A stretch of 64,000 nucleotides of DNA from Gammaproteobacteria bacterium. GTDB lineage: Bacteria; Pseudomonadota; Gammaproteobacteria; Pseudomonadales; Cellvibrionaceae. This document shows, piece by piece, positions 1 through 9,370 of the stretch. The notes under the pieces are model-generated. The model was given only the letters and a program-made list of their open reading frames with translations. It did no database searches and was not told the origin of the DNA. Position 1 is the stretch's first letter. Each line of letters starts with the position of its first letter. The position numbers were made by a program, and so were the translations under genes. The stretch spans positions 124,001 through 188,000 of the forward strand of contig JAGKWO010000004.1 in NCBI GenBank assembly GCA_021151835.1, given 5' to 3'.

Positions 1-307
1 GCGCTAAATGTGGCATGTAACGATAATTCGGTATGTAATAATCAATACCGGAATTCACCAGAATGCGGTTAAGTTCTTGTGCTGCTTTTTTTGAAGAAGA
101 ATAATTTCTGGAAAGAACAAAAATGCCAGCGGAGTTCTTCTGTAATTTATAAAGTCTTTCTTGCTCTTGTTGATTACGAGGTGAGGAGGTAATAACAAAT
201 GTGTTTATATCGCTATAATCTTTCAATGCAGTTAGTAGCATTAATGTATAGGTGAGCATGCCGCTGTCGGAGTCACAATCGCAATAGATGGCTAATTTTT
301 TACTCAT
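1..307 (-). CDS. Glycosyltransferase-like protein, N-terminal part (cut by window edge)
   Basis: An open frame runs from an ATG at 305-307 on the minus strand to the window edge without a stop. It encodes about 102 residues beginning MSKKLAIYCDCDSDSGMLTY. The start overlaps the stop of the preceding gene by ATGA, so the two are translationally coupled. A short beta-strand followed by a glycine-containing turn, and a later stretch on reading sequence out of a second strand (INTFVITSS), resemble the N-terminal Rossmann half of GT-B glycosyltransferases. That and the position at the end of an exopolysaccharide operon suggest a glycosyltransferase. The catalytic C-terminal half lies outside the window, so family and sugar cannot be given. 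Confidence 0.6.
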   Translation of the reverse strand, partial: MSKKLAIYCDCDSDSGMLTYTLMLLTALKDYSDINTFVITSSPRNQQEQERLYKLQKNSAGIFVLSRNYSSSKKAAQELNRILVNSGIDYYIPNYRYMPHLA

Positions 308-1245
308 GATGATCGTGTATTTCTATCCTGCACCATTTGCACAAGAGCGCCTTTAGTGATATTGAATGCAATCATTTTTTCTATCCAGTCAGATGTTCCA
401 AGCAAGCTCGCCCAACGGTACACCACGTATTCAGTTAAACATTTCCGATAAAGATAAAGAGGTGCATTAAGAAACCTAAACTTTGATGCAGGAGGCGTTC
501 GCTTTACACTTCCCCGCCCCCAACGGAATGCTCGGCCAGCTAACCAATCAATAGTTAATTGCTCTGGCCGGATCTGGTGCCGCACTTGCGCTGACGGAAT
601 ATATGCCCCTTTAAATCCCTTTGATGCAGCACGATTTAGAAAATCCGATTCGCTGCCCATAATATAATTTCCGCCATTCGGGCCGATTTTGGGATCAAAC
701 GTGATACCAGAATCAAACACCCTGCGCCTTACTGCCATATTTGGCCCCCAGATATGGCCAACTTTTATTGGGCCTTCCGGCAATGGCCAATCAGCAATAA
801 CATAAGCAGATTTGATGAACGATCCACTACGTTGCAAAAGCCCATGTTTATCTTCAGCATTATCTGGCAGGCTCGGCAAAATTCGCCCACCAAATAAATC
901 GTATTCAGGGAGACGTTCAATACCTGCAACCAACGAGTTCAGCCACTCAGGATCAGCAATAACATCATCATCCGTAAACACCAGGATTTCACCCGTTGCA
1001 TGCAAAAGCCCCGTTATTAACGCGGAATTTTTACCGGGCGCAGGCTCTTGTAAATAACGAATAGGCAACAGGGTTTGATATGAACTCACCAGATTGGCAA
1101 TTTGATGCTCACAGGCATTATCGATCACAATAATTTCATATGTGAATTGACCAGGAGATAACTTCGCAAAGCTATCCAATGTGATACGCAAAATTTCCCC
1201 ACGTTTGTAGGTGGCAAAAAGGATACTTACAGCAACTTGCTTCAT
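304..1245 (-). CDS. Family 2 glycosyltransferase of the XrtA-type exopolysaccharide locus
   Basis: A 313-residue GT-A glycosyltransferase expected to add a sugar from a nucleotide-sugar donor to the lipid-linked repeat unit at the cytoplasmic membrane. The N-terminus has the GT2 opening strand (VSILFATYKRGE, about 6-17), then an APGKNSAL segment near 69-76 and the metal/nucleotide-binding acidic cluster TDDDV (Asp 92-94). An acceptor-side GSESDF motif lies near residue 200. There are no clear membrane helices, so it is probably peripheral. It is eighth in the minus-strand operon, 47 bp after the FemAB-like gene, and overlaps the next glycosyltransferase by 4 bp. The family is clear; donor and linkage cannot be read from the sequence. 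Confidence 0.88.
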   Translation of the reverse strand: MKQVAVSILFATYKRGEILRITLDSFAKLSPGQFTYEIIVIDNACEHQIANLVSSYQTLLPIRYLQEPAPGKNSALITGLLHATGEILVFTDDDVIADPEWLNSLVAGIERLPEYDLFGGRILPSLPDNAEDKHGLLQRSGSFIKSAYVIADWPLPEGPIKVGHIWGPNMAVRRRVFDSGITFDPKIGPNGGNYIMGSESDFLNRAASKGFKGAYIPSAQVRHQIRPEQLTIDWLAGRAFRWGRGSVKRTPPASKFRFLNAPLYLYRKCLTEYVVYRWASLLGTSDWIEKMIAFNITKGALVQMVQDRNTRSS

Positions 1246-1292
1246 GGTGGATTTGTTGAATTTAAATAGTTATCAGGATGTTGGGCGGGGAC

Positions 1293-2282
1293 TTATTTGC
1301 CATAAATTTGATAAAGTTTTTTAAGCCATCCCTGCGCCAAATAATAAGTTTCCAACGTTTTGAATTCTGTCGATATGCTCTCTTTGTAATTTGCATGCAT
1401 ACCTGAGCCTGCCAGAAAGTCATAGCCATAGCTTGAAGTCAATGCCTGCTCAATCGCAAAACCAAAATGCAGCGACCCCAACGCCAGATTGCCATAACGT
1501 CCTTCAAAATACCCTGATTGCAAGTTATAGCGCATGCCTTGCCAAATAATGTCAAATAAAACAGAGACTATTTCACCGGCGACCTGGATGTATTGCATTA
1601 TGGGATTTCCACCCTCCAGACGAATACGTTCGATAAATAGCGTAAAAAACTCCATTGATTGCAATGAATAGCAGGGGCGCCCCCAACGCTTAAGATGAAA
1701 CTGATTAAGTGTTTTAAAAAAATCTTGTGGGGAAGTTATCTCTATTAACTCTACAGAGCCATGCTCTGCCAATCTGGCACGACGATTAAAATATTTTGCT
1801 CGTGTTGATGCACTTAATTGCCGCTTGTAATGATCAAAACTGAGCGGCGCTATTTGATAAGCATTTTCTGACTTGGCTTTAACGGCATGCAATCCGTGAG
1901 CATTAACAATATGTTTTAACTTGCAATCCAGGTCATCACCAGCACAAAAATCCGTTAATACCCACTGATTCCATGAGAGCGATGATAATTCTTTCATTAA
2001 TGGATCAAGGCCACCAGCCATCTGAAGTAGCCCATCCAGATCATTATATTCCGCCCGTGGAGGATCAAAATCTGCAAAGCCATATCCGGCGATAACCAGG
2101 CTTTTAACAGGTATAACGCCTTTTAACTTATGATCAATCAGGTACATCATTTCCAGGGGGTTGGAGCGCCCACCCAGATCGAGCAATGTAATGCGCGGGT
2201 TTGCGCCCCAAATATCAACCCAGGATTGAACCCAAGCCAGGGTGCGAAATAAACTACATGGAACACCAGTTGGTAGGCTCAT
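1293..2282 (-). CDS. FemAB/GNAT-like acyltransferase (BioF2/CelD-type) of the EPS locus
   Basis: A 329-residue protein whose second half has the GNAT-like core of FemAB and CelD-type proteins: a basic patch near SASTRAKYFNRRARL (about 173-187), then a long mixed region ending in a conserved block with FLAGSGMHANYKES. Such acyltransferases (Acetyltransf_6) are standard members of exopolysaccharide loci and one subgroup is typical of XrtA/PEP-CTERM loci. The likely job is to put an acyl or aminoacyl group on the growing glycan or on a cell-wall precursor; substrate unknown. No signal peptide or membrane helix is seen. It lies 18 bp after the TPR lipoprotein gene and 47 bp before the GT2 gene in the same operon. 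Confidence 0.72.
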   Translation of the reverse strand: MSLPTGVPCSLFRTLAWVQSWVDIWGANPRITLLDLGGRSNPLEMMYLIDHKLKGVIPVKSLVIAGYGFADFDPPRAEYNDLDGLLQMAGGLDPLMKELSSLSWNQWVLTDFCAGDDLDCKLKHIVNAHGLHAVKAKSENAYQIAPLSFDHYKRQLSASTRAKYFNRRARLAEHGSVELIEITSPQDFFKTLNQFHLKRWGRPCYSLQSMEFFTLFIERIRLEGGNPIMQYIQVAGEIVSVLFDIIWQGMRYNLQSGYFEGRYGNLALGSLHFGFAIEQALTSSYGYDFLAGSGMHANYKESISTEFKTLETYYLAQGWLKKLYQIYGK

Positions 2283-2300
2283 TGTTAGACAGCAAACACG

Positions 2301-4922
2301 CTATTTACGCTTTTGCGCCTCTTTCACGTGATCGAGGATTTCCTTATTGTCCGGTGCAGCCGCAGCGGCGCGCTGCAGGTACTCAAGCCCTTCTGCCACT
2401 TTTCCTTTTTCAACCAGAATCCAGCCATAGGTATCCAAAACTGCCGAGCTGTTTGGTGCAAGCTCATAAGCACGCTTGGCAATTTCTTCTGCACGCTCAT
2501 CCTTTTTCTCATAATACAACCACGCAAGATTATTAAGAGCCGCGGGCATTTTTGGAGCGAGCTCAACGGTTTTTTCATACCATTTCAGCGCCTCTTCCTG
2601 ATTATTAGCCTGTTGGGCACTGATCGCATTTACTAAAGTTGCACGATAGCTCTTGGGTAATTTTTCCGACCATTCCTTGCCAAAGGCATTCATCAAATCT
2701 GTTTTCTTTTGAGTTTGATAGATGCCGTAAATTGCCTCTGCGACTTGCTCTAATGGTTTTATACCCCAGGCAGTTCGATAAAGGGTCAATGCATCATCTA
2801 CTTTGTTTTCAGCCATACGGATACTGGCTTGTAAATAAAGTCGCTCCGCTTCATTGCTATCTGTTTTAATAAATTGATCCAGCAATTTTTGTGCTTCAGC
2901 GATGTTGTTATCTGATAGCTCAACTTCAATTAAATTATTAAGAAAGCCGGCATTTTCAGGAAATAGTTTTACCGCACGCAAAAAACTGGTCCGCGCTTCG
3001 GCTAATTTCTTTTCCTTGCGTAACATTACACCCTGGGTTTGATACAGTCGCGCGGCGATTTGCTTAACATTCGCGGCCTCATTACTGCGAGTCAATGCTT
3101 GCTCGATGTGGGTAATCGATTTTTCAATTTGATTGTTCTGCAACTCAAGCTGGGAGAGAAGCAACGAAGGTTGCCATGCTGAGGTATCACTTTCCAGTTT
3201 GCGCAGGAATTCCAATGCGGCATCCTGACGATTCAATTTTTGCATCGCGGCAAACCAACGCCCGTAAGCCGCAGTCATACCAGGATCAGATTCTATAGCC
3301 ATTTGCCAACTGGTAACCGCTTTCTGGGGCTGCTCTTGTAATTCATAGACCTGAGCTAAACCAGAGTACGCCAATTGTCTTTCAGGATTATTTTTAGCGG
3401 CGGCGGCAAGTTCAAAAGCTTTTTGGGCAGCGGGATAATCCTTTTCCTCGATGTTATACCAACCCTCGATAAAATCCCCACGCGGGTTCGCCGGGAATTT
3501 TTGTTTAAAGTCTGCTACCTCTTGTTTTACTCGCTCCGCGGCGCCGTTATCAAATAATAATTTGAAATAGGTTTGCTGGATCACCAGATCCAATGGTTGT
3601 TCTTGATAGGCTTTTTGCAGTTGGGCTATCGCTTGCTCGGTTTGCTCGAGGGCGATATACCTTTTTGCCAATGCAATCCTGATTCGTTGTTGCGCAGGGT
3701 TTAGCGCAAGGCTTTTTTCCAACGCCTTGGCACCTTCAAGGCTCTTTGGATCCTGATCCAATAAAGCCAGGCCATAGGTTGCAAGGATTGCCGCATTACC
3801 CGGTTGATTTTCTGATGCCTTCTTTAGCAAACTGACAGCGTCGCCCATTTGATTATTGCGATACTTAACCAATGCAGCTGCCTGGATAATGGTGGGGTTT
3901 GCAGTTTCCGGATCGATAAACTCATCAAATAATGAAGAGGCTTTATCATCTGCACCTTTACGAAACTCCACCATCCCCAACAAGGTGGCAGTATTTTTAT
4001 CATTGGGAAATTGTTCGCGCAATTCGCGCAGGATATTTTCTGCTTCCGTTAATTTTCCTTGTTGGAATAGTTCCATCGCTTCATTAAAGCGCTGTTGTGC
4101 AGCATTGCTATCCGGATTGGCTTCTGCGATCACTTTCTGGTAAGTGTAAGCTTCGCTAGTGCGCCCCAATTGAATGAGTGTTTCAGTCAACTGGGTCAGT
4201 ACATTAAGACGTTGGCTGGTGATGATATCGGTCTTTGGTAACAAGCCCAATGCCTTGGTGAGATGAGTCTCAGCTACATCCAGTTTACGGTTGTACGCAT
4301 TAACGTTTCCAAGCATTTGCAACAAATCAATATTATCCGGTGCAGTTTGCAATGCTGTATTTAGCAACACCAAAGCCTCTTCCGATTTTCCCTGGGCTAG
4401 GGCTGCAGTTGCGGTAACAATAGCAATATCAACTGCATTTGCATTTAGTTGTTTAAGCTCAGCCAAATACTTTTCAGATCCGTCATTTTCCCCGAGGTAA
4501 ATACTGGAGAGTGCGGCAATTTTTGCCTGGCGAATTTTTTCTTCCTGTGCTGCGGCAGGATGTTCCGCTATAACATTGAGCGCAGAACGATATTTCTTAC
4601 CATTCAGATAAGCCTGTGCAAGTTCCGTTGAAACTTCAGGTAATGTATCCAATTTGGGTTCCAGCAATTTATACACTGCCGAGCTGACTCCCAAGTCATT
4701 ATAAATACTGGCGAGCAATATATAACCCTGGGCATTTTCGGGTTGTAGCTGGATGACATTTCTGGCTTCAAGCATTGCTGCTTTCAATTGCCCTTGTTGC
4801 TTATAGGTTTTAGTAGATGTTGCGTGGCGAGCTGCATCCACCGCAACTTCTTCTTTTTTATCGCTACACGCAACCACTAATAACGATGACAATAGCAGCA
4901 TTGTTGTTAACGACTTTTTCAT
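2301..4922 (-). CDS. TPR-repeat lipoprotein of XrtA/PEP-CTERM-type EPS system (PrsT-like)
   Basis: A large lipoprotein (873 residues from the ATG at 4922) made almost wholly of tetratricopeptide repeats. I prefer this ATG over an upstream in-frame TTG at 4940 because GGGAG precedes it by five bases and a lipoprotein signal follows directly (MKKSLTTMLLLSSLLVVAC, with Cys as lipidation site). TPR signatures such as A-x-x-x-L-G, Y-x-x-x-G and A-x-x-x-P recur at roughly 34-residue spacing to the C-terminus. Family knowledge: PrsT-like TPR lipoproteins accompany exosortase-linked polysaccharide loci and probably scaffold the periplasmic export or assembly complex, like PgaA or AlgK. It is 82 bp after the barrel gene, consistent with a shared envelope complex. 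Confidence 0.85.
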   Translation of the reverse strand: MKKSLTTMLLLSSLLVVACSDKKEEVAVDAARHATSTKTYKQQGQLKAAMLEARNVIQLQPENAQGYILLASIYNDLGVSSAVYKLLEPKLDTLPEVSTELAQAYLNGKKYRSALNVIAEHPAAAQEEKIRQAKIAALSSIYLGENDGSEKYLAELKQLNANAVDIAIVTATAALAQGKSEEALVLLNTALQTAPDNIDLLQMLGNVNAYNRKLDVAETHLTKALGLLPKTDIITSQRLNVLTQLTETLIQLGRTSEAYTYQKVIAEANPDSNAAQQRFNEAMELFQQGKLTEAENILRELREQFPNDKNTATLLGMVEFRKGADDKASSLFDEFIDPETANPTIIQAAALVKYRNNQMGDAVSLLKKASENQPGNAAILATYGLALLDQDPKSLEGAKALEKSLALNPAQQRIRIALAKRYIALEQTEQAIAQLQKAYQEQPLDLVIQQTYFKLLFDNGAAERVKQEVADFKQKFPANPRGDFIEGWYNIEEKDYPAAQKAFELAAAAKNNPERQLAYSGLAQVYELQEQPQKAVTSWQMAIESDPGMTAAYGRWFAAMQKLNRQDAALEFLRKLESDTSAWQPSLLLSQLELQNNQIEKSITHIEQALTRSNEAANVKQIAARLYQTQGVMLRKEKKLAEARTSFLRAVKLFPENAGFLNNLIEVELSDNNIAEAQKLLDQFIKTDSNEAERLYLQASIRMAENKVDDALTLYRTAWGIKPLEQVAEAIYGIYQTQKKTDLMNAFGKEWSEKLPKSYRATLVNAISAQQANNQEEALKWYEKTVELAPKMPAALNNLAWLYYEKKDERAEEIAKRAYELAPNSSAVLDTYGWILVEKGKVAEGLEYLQRAAAAAPDNKEILDHVKEAQKRK

Positions 4923-5022
4923 GGGAACTCCCAATTTCAATATGTAATTTAATTTATCTACTCCGGCACTGTACGCACCGGATAACTCTTTTTGTTTTCC
5001 GATAATCTTTTCGAATACTTTT

Positions 5023-6303
5023 CTAGAATGAATAAGTCACTGCCGCACCAATAAACTCTTCGATATAAGTTCGCTGGTTGTTATCTGAATCGCGGTCTTC
5101 TCTTTCATAAAAGGCGCTAAAACCCAAGCTATCGGTAAATTTAAACTCATACTGCACGGCTTGTGTCTGATACGTATAATCCCTACCTGCCATAGACCCG
5201 GAAAACTCCTGCTTCATATCGCTGATACGATAGGATAGCCGACTCTTTTTTGTAAACGCATACCCAAAGGTGAAAGCTCCTCCCTGTTGGCGTCCTTCAT
5301 CACCCAATACCAGATAATCATCGATATTTTGATGCAGAGATATATTCGCACTGCATTTATTACACATAAATTCGGTGCTCCAGGACAACTCGGTGTTGGT
5401 TCTTTCAATTTGATCTACCCGATGCGAACCATCACTATTCGGGTTTTGATTAACTGACTGAACGTTCCCCCCACCCATTGATGAATCGGTAATACTTCTA
5501 CCGGAAATTAATTTAAATGTATGAAGTGGCGCGTTATAACTGGCATTAAATGAATATGTTGAACCGCTGTATTCCCCACCAATGTCACGTTCACTTTTGT
5601 TGTAACCAACCATTAATGAATAAGACAACTTACGTAGAGTTGTCGAATAAACTACGGCAGAGTTGGTGTAACGGTAATCAGCGAATTCAAAATTATCAAA
5701 ACCTATGTCAGATTGTTGTGCCAGGAATCTGACATCGCTGACCCTTGAAATAGAATGTAGCCAGCTGAACTCACCCAATGTTCGTGTGGAATTATTGAGT
5801 TTATTTTTTGCATACTCTATCTGGCTATAATCAGCCGAAAGAGATAGTAAATCGACTTCAGTTATTTTTTTTCTAATTCGAGGGATAACATTAACTATTT
5901 TGCGTTCATCCTGATTGGTAGTAACATTCAAGTCATCAGGCGCCGATAACAATGTGCGCTGCGAGTGTTTTACCTGCAAATCAACGGGGCTTGATAAGGA
6001 ACCCAATAAAATCGATGAGGACCCATCAAGAAAACGCCGATCCTCCTGTGAATCTTTAGCAAAACGTTTATCTTGACCGGTGTATTCTGCCGTAGCACTC
6101 AAATATTGATTATTGTATTTACCCGCCAAGCCGGCCTCGTATGTATCCTGCCGTTCACTTAAAAAATTGGTTGCTGACTTGAATGCATTATCCGACTCGC
6201 CGGAAGATACAGAGATATGGCCCCCAAGCTCCTGGGCTGCAGCACCACTTGAGATGAGACCCAGCAGAATCCCCGCCGGGCTAATTCGCAGAAAATGTTT
6301 CAT
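5023..6303 (-). CDS. Outer-membrane beta-barrel protein of the EPS locus (TIGR03016-like)
   Basis: A 426-residue exported protein. The ATG at 6303 gives a clean signal peptide (MKHFLRISPAGILLGLISSGAAAQ); an upstream TTG at 6315 would add four residues. The mature part is rich in alternating polar and aromatic beta-strands and ends in VTYSF, the terminal-Phe signature of outer-membrane barrels. A CNKC pair lies near residue 310. Its position among chain-length, ATPase and TPR genes matches the PEP-CTERM-associated outer-membrane protein of XrtA loci, thought to act in polysaccharide export. The family assignment rests mostly on context and architecture, since barrel proteins diverge quickly. 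It starts 6 bp after the ATPase-like gene. Confidence 0.72.
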   Translation of the reverse strand: MKHFLRISPAGILLGLISSGAAAQELGGHISVSSGESDNAFKSATNFLSERQDTYEAGLAGKYNNQYLSATAEYTGQDKRFAKDSQEDRRFLDGSSSILLGSLSSPVDLQVKHSQRTLLSAPDDLNVTTNQDERKIVNVIPRIRKKITEVDLLSLSADYSQIEYAKNKLNNSTRTLGEFSWLHSISRVSDVRFLAQQSDIGFDNFEFADYRYTNSAVVYSTTLRKLSYSLMVGYNKSERDIGGEYSGSTYSFNASYNAPLHTFKLISGRSITDSSMGGGNVQSVNQNPNSDGSHRVDQIERTNTELSWSTEFMCNKCSANISLHQNIDDYLVLGDEGRQQGGAFTFGYAFTKKSRLSYRISDMKQEFSGSMAGRDYTYQTQAVQYEFKFTDSLGFSAFYEREDRDSDNNQRTYIEEFIGAAVTYSF

Positions 6304-6321
6304 ATCCCATAGCAATCCTTA

Positions 6322-7107
6322 TCAACTGTTAAATACCAAGCCGGCAAATTTATCTTTCCCAACGGCATCAACTGCAGCCAATACTTCGTCAGTAACAGCT
6401 TTACCAAAGGGAACCACTAACAGCGCATGATCACAATAACGGGCCAAAATTCGTGCCTCTGTTGAATGCTGAACTGAAGGAGCATCCAACACAATAAAAC
6501 GATCCGGGTAGCGTGATTTTATTTCTGCGACAAAAACTTCCATCCGCTTTGAATTAAAAAATTCTGCTGCCGATTCACTCGAACCACCGGAAGGAATAAC
6601 CCGTAACCGCTCAATACCACTGGGGTAAATGATTTTTTTCAACGGGACTGTGTAATCATTTAAATACTGCGTAAGTCCCGCCTCAACATCCATCACTACA
6701 TATTTTTCAGCGGCTTTACTGTAGGGATTACAATCTACAAACAGTGCTGTCTTGTGCTGGTCCAACGCAAAGGTCGCAGCGAGGTTGAAACTAAAATTTG
6801 CCGATTCAGCGACACCAGCCACTGAAGAAACCAGCACAACAATATTATCGGACTTACTTCTATTTAATAACCTGATTCTTACTTCGCGATAAGCATTGAG
6901 CACATCGCGCTGGCGCATGCCGATGAAAACAATTTTTTTCTCGTACAACTCATCCTGCGACCAAAGCAGCGGCAGCGCCATATTTTTAATCTGCTCGCGT
7001 TTACGATGCTCCATCACCGCCGTTTTTACCAATTGACCGCTTGCCTCAACAAGCTCATCGACATCAGCAATCAGGTCATCTAATTTACTTTGCTTTAAGT
7101 TATCCAT
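6322..7107 (-). CDS. CpsD/BY-kinase-like P-loop protein with degenerate Walker A
   Basis: A 261-residue protein with the fold and position of the tyrosine autokinase partner of Wzz in exopolysaccharide loci. It keeps the ParA/MinD-like layout: Rossmann strand VVLVSS (about 91-95), NLAATFA helix, a Walker A'-like strand ALFVDCN (121-127), and late strands FIVLDAPS and ALLVVPFG. The phosphate-binding loop is not canonical: where active members have GEGKT/S this protein has AGVAESANFS, without the invariant lysine. The Walker A' aspartate is present, but the C-terminal tyrosine cluster is missing; the protein ends VFNS. I therefore infer loss of ATP hydrolysis or kinase activity and a structural role on the Wzz cytoplasmic face. 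It follows the wzz-like gene by 27 bp. Confidence 0.75.
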   Translation of the reverse strand: MDNLKQSKLDDLIADVDELVEASGQLVKTAVMEHRKREQIKNMALPLLWSQDELYEKKIVFIGMRQRDVLNAYREVRIRLLNRSKSDNIVVLVSSVAGVAESANFSFNLAATFALDQHKTALFVDCNPYSKAAEKYVVMDVEAGLTQYLNDYTVPLKKIIYPSGIERLRVIPSGGSSESAAEFFNSKRMEVFVAEIKSRYPDRFIVLDAPSVQHSTEARILARYCDHALLVVPFGKAVTDEVLAAVDAVGKDKFAGLVFNS

Positions 7108-7134
7108 TTGAAGAAACTGAAACCTCGAGTCGAG

Positions 7135-8652
7135 TTAGCCTTGCATGATTTGCCAGAACACGGCTATGCCTATATAAGCCGCAAGTGATGCACTCAAAAT
7201 AACCAGGATCAACAGCATATCTTTTCTAAATAATCGCTCACCCAATGGCGATTTATAATGCGGAATGACACCTATCAATTCGATATCGTCCGGTAACTGG
7301 CGTTGCAATGACCGCGCCGAACGGAAGTGAGGATCAAACAAAACATAAACAACCAGCAAGCCCAGCGATAAAATCAGACCGGCAACAGGACCAATCAGGA
7401 CAAAGTGAATAAAAGTAATACCGGAAGGTTTCAAAGGAAAGGAAGCGGGTTCCTGAATTCGATAACTAACACCCTGGCCTTCAATATCCAATGTCATGGA
7501 CAAACGCGCCGCTTCTTTACGCTGCAGCATTTCCTCATAAACTTTTTTGGTAACGTTATAGTCGCGGGTTAATTCCGATAATTGCGCCTGGTTTGAGGCA
7601 ATACGTTGCTGGCGCTCATATTCCTGCTCTTGCAAACTTATTAGCGATTGCATACGGCGCTTTTGCGTGCGGAGATTGACATCGGCATCGGCCAGTTGTT
7701 TTCTCAGCTCTTCATAGAGGGGATTTTGCACTTTGTCGGCGTTGCCAAATACTGTTCCTGATGACTGCATTTTTTCAATCGCCACATCGAGGTCGGCGAT
7801 TTGTGTGCGCAAGGAAATAATATCCGGATAACTTTCCTGATAGCTCAACAACAGCTGTTCAAGTTGCCCCGATAATGCCGTGCGGCGCTGGCGCAGATCG
7901 TCCACCTGACTTTTCGCTTGCAAGTATTGGCCTTCAGAACCCAATTGTTGCTGGATGGTGTTCATGCGCGCCTGGGTTTCTTCAATCGTAATTTTGAGCG
8001 CTTCAATTTCCTGGCGCAATCCGGAGATGCGATTGCTCACTGACTCTTCGCTGCCATCAGTATTTTTTGCATTGAATTCTTTTAATTTTTCTTCCGCAGA
8101 CTCTAATTGTTTCTTGTAGGTCTGTACTTGCGCATCAATAAAATTATAGGCCCCAACGCTTTCTTCCCTTTTTTTGCGCGCCGTATCTTCAATAAAAACA
8201 TTTACAATTGCATTAAGGACTTCAAACGATTTATCAGGGTTATCCGCACTGTAACTCACCGTAAAATGGTTGTTGTTACGCTCCTTGCGAATAGTGATAG
8301 CACTGCGGATTTGCCGGATGATACGATCCTGTTGTACTTCATCAGTTTGTTTGGTGATAAGCCCTGCTTCCAGGGCTGCGGCAAGCATATTATTACGGGT
8401 GTAGATAACTTCCCCCGCTTGTTCGCTGCGATCTATTTTAGTGACTTCAGCGCGCCCTTTAAGCAGCGGTTCGATAATGTTGGTCACATCAGCAAACAAT
8501 ACTGCGCTAGTGGTGTAGGTCTTTGGCCATATCAAGCTGAGGCCCAGAAAAGAAAAGGCAACAATAATAAACAGCGCAACACACCAATATCGGAAACGGA
8601 CTAATTCCGCCCTCAGTGCTACCAACATATCTTTTAGATAAGCTTTATCCAT
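7135..8652 (-). CDS. Wzz-type polysaccharide co-polymerase / chain-length determinant (XrtA-type)
   Basis: A 505-residue inner-membrane protein that controls polysaccharide chain length and links the cytoplasm to the outer-membrane exporter. A first membrane helix lies near residues 22-44 (YWCVALFIIVAFSFLGLSLI). A long periplasmic domain with heptad-rich coiled coil follows from about 150 to 390 (many LRxQI, QQxL segments). The proline motif before the second helix is recognisable (FPLKPSG), then helices near 415-440 and 478-500. The extra third helix and length fit the PEP-CTERM/XrtA chain-length family. No kinase domain is fused; the separate ATPase-like gene follows by 27 bp. A second, unrelated-looking Wzz is at 33643. 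Confidence 0.9.
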   Translation of the reverse strand: MDKAYLKDMLVALRAELVRFRYWCVALFIIVAFSFLGLSLIWPKTYTTSAVLFADVTNIIEPLLKGRAEVTKIDRSEQAGEVIYTRNNMLAAALEAGLITKQTDEVQQDRIIRQIRSAITIRKERNNNHFTVSYSADNPDKSFEVLNAIVNVFIEDTARKKREESVGAYNFIDAQVQTYKKQLESAEEKLKEFNAKNTDGSEESVSNRISGLRQEIEALKITIEETQARMNTIQQQLGSEGQYLQAKSQVDDLRQRRTALSGQLEQLLLSYQESYPDIISLRTQIADLDVAIEKMQSSGTVFGNADKVQNPLYEELRKQLADADVNLRTQKRRMQSLISLQEQEYERQQRIASNQAQLSELTRDYNVTKKVYEEMLQRKEAARLSMTLDIEGQGVSYRIQEPASFPLKPSGITFIHFVLIGPVAGLILSLGLLVVYVLFDPHFRSARSLQRQLPDDIELIGVIPHYKSPLGERLFRKDMLLILVILSASLAAYIGIAVFWQIMQG

Positions 8653-8694
8653 GAAATCTCTCTGTGGTAAAAATGTTGATAGCGAGTTTCCAAA

Positions 8695-9318
8695 TCAGAA
8701 TACGCGCTCGGGAACACTGACAATATCCGACGGCTGCAAAGAATAATTGGTGGTCAAATCACCATTATTAATCAGGTCATCCAATTTGATCTTATAAACC
8801 TTTACCTGGCCATTCACATTGCGATAAAGCTTGGCTCTGTTTGCCGACGCAAATTCACTCGGCCCACCGGCAATCAACACCAAATCAAGCACTGTCATAC
8901 CGTCGCGATACGCAATCGATTGCGGGCTTTCCACCGCACCGGTGATACGCACCCTGCGTTGGTAATCAGAACTGCTGGGATTAGTAACGATTACAGTGAC
9001 TTGCGGGTTTTTAACGTAACTCGACAAGTTCTTTACAATAAGATCCGAAAGCCCGGTCGCGGTGGAGCCTGCAGCCATAATATCCCCGATTAGCGGCATG
9101 GAAATTTTTCCATCCGGCCTGACCGGTACCGACAATGACAATTCAGGATTACGCCACACACTAATTTGCAGTGCATCGCCCACACCAATTCGATATTCCG
9201 CCAATAACGATGCAGCATTATCAAATTCAGGCCCTGATTGCGGTTTGCTACTGCTACAGGCAACGAGCAAAAATGCTGCCGCCAGCATTACAGATAACGC
9301 CCTGATAATTTTGTTCAC
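8695..9318 (-). CDS. Wza-like polysaccharide export lipoprotein
   Basis: A 207-residue outer-membrane polysaccharide export protein. It begins with a lipoprotein signal (MNKIIRALSVMLAAAFLLVAC). The Poly_export domain follows: YRIGVGDALQISVWRNPELS near 42-61, VRPDGKISMPLIGDI near 66-80, then a SLBB-like segment with VRITGAVESPQSIAYRDGMT near 127-146. It is short compared with E. coli Wza, as expected of the XrtA-associated subgroup, which relies on a separate outer-membrane barrel; such a barrel is encoded at 5023. It lies between the priming transferase (52 bp upstream) and the Wzz gene (42 bp downstream). Confidence 0.9.
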   Translation of the reverse strand: MNKIIRALSVMLAAAFLLVACSSSKPQSGPEFDNAASLLAEYRIGVGDALQISVWRNPELSLSVPVRPDGKISMPLIGDIMAAGSTATGLSDLIVKNLSSYVKNPQVTVIVTNPSSSDYQRRVRITGAVESPQSIAYRDGMTVLDLVLIAGGPSEFASANRAKLYRNVNGQVKVYKIKLDDLINNGDLTTNYSLQPSDIVSVPERVF

Positions 9319-9370
9319 TCGTTACTCCTTGGTTAATTAGCGATTACCGAATTGTCAGCCATTGAAAAAC

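Noticed and set aside
8107..8604. 165-residue plus-strand ORF inside the Wzz gene
   Set aside because: Antisense shadow of a clear Wzz coding sequence, with no family motif and no ribosome site.
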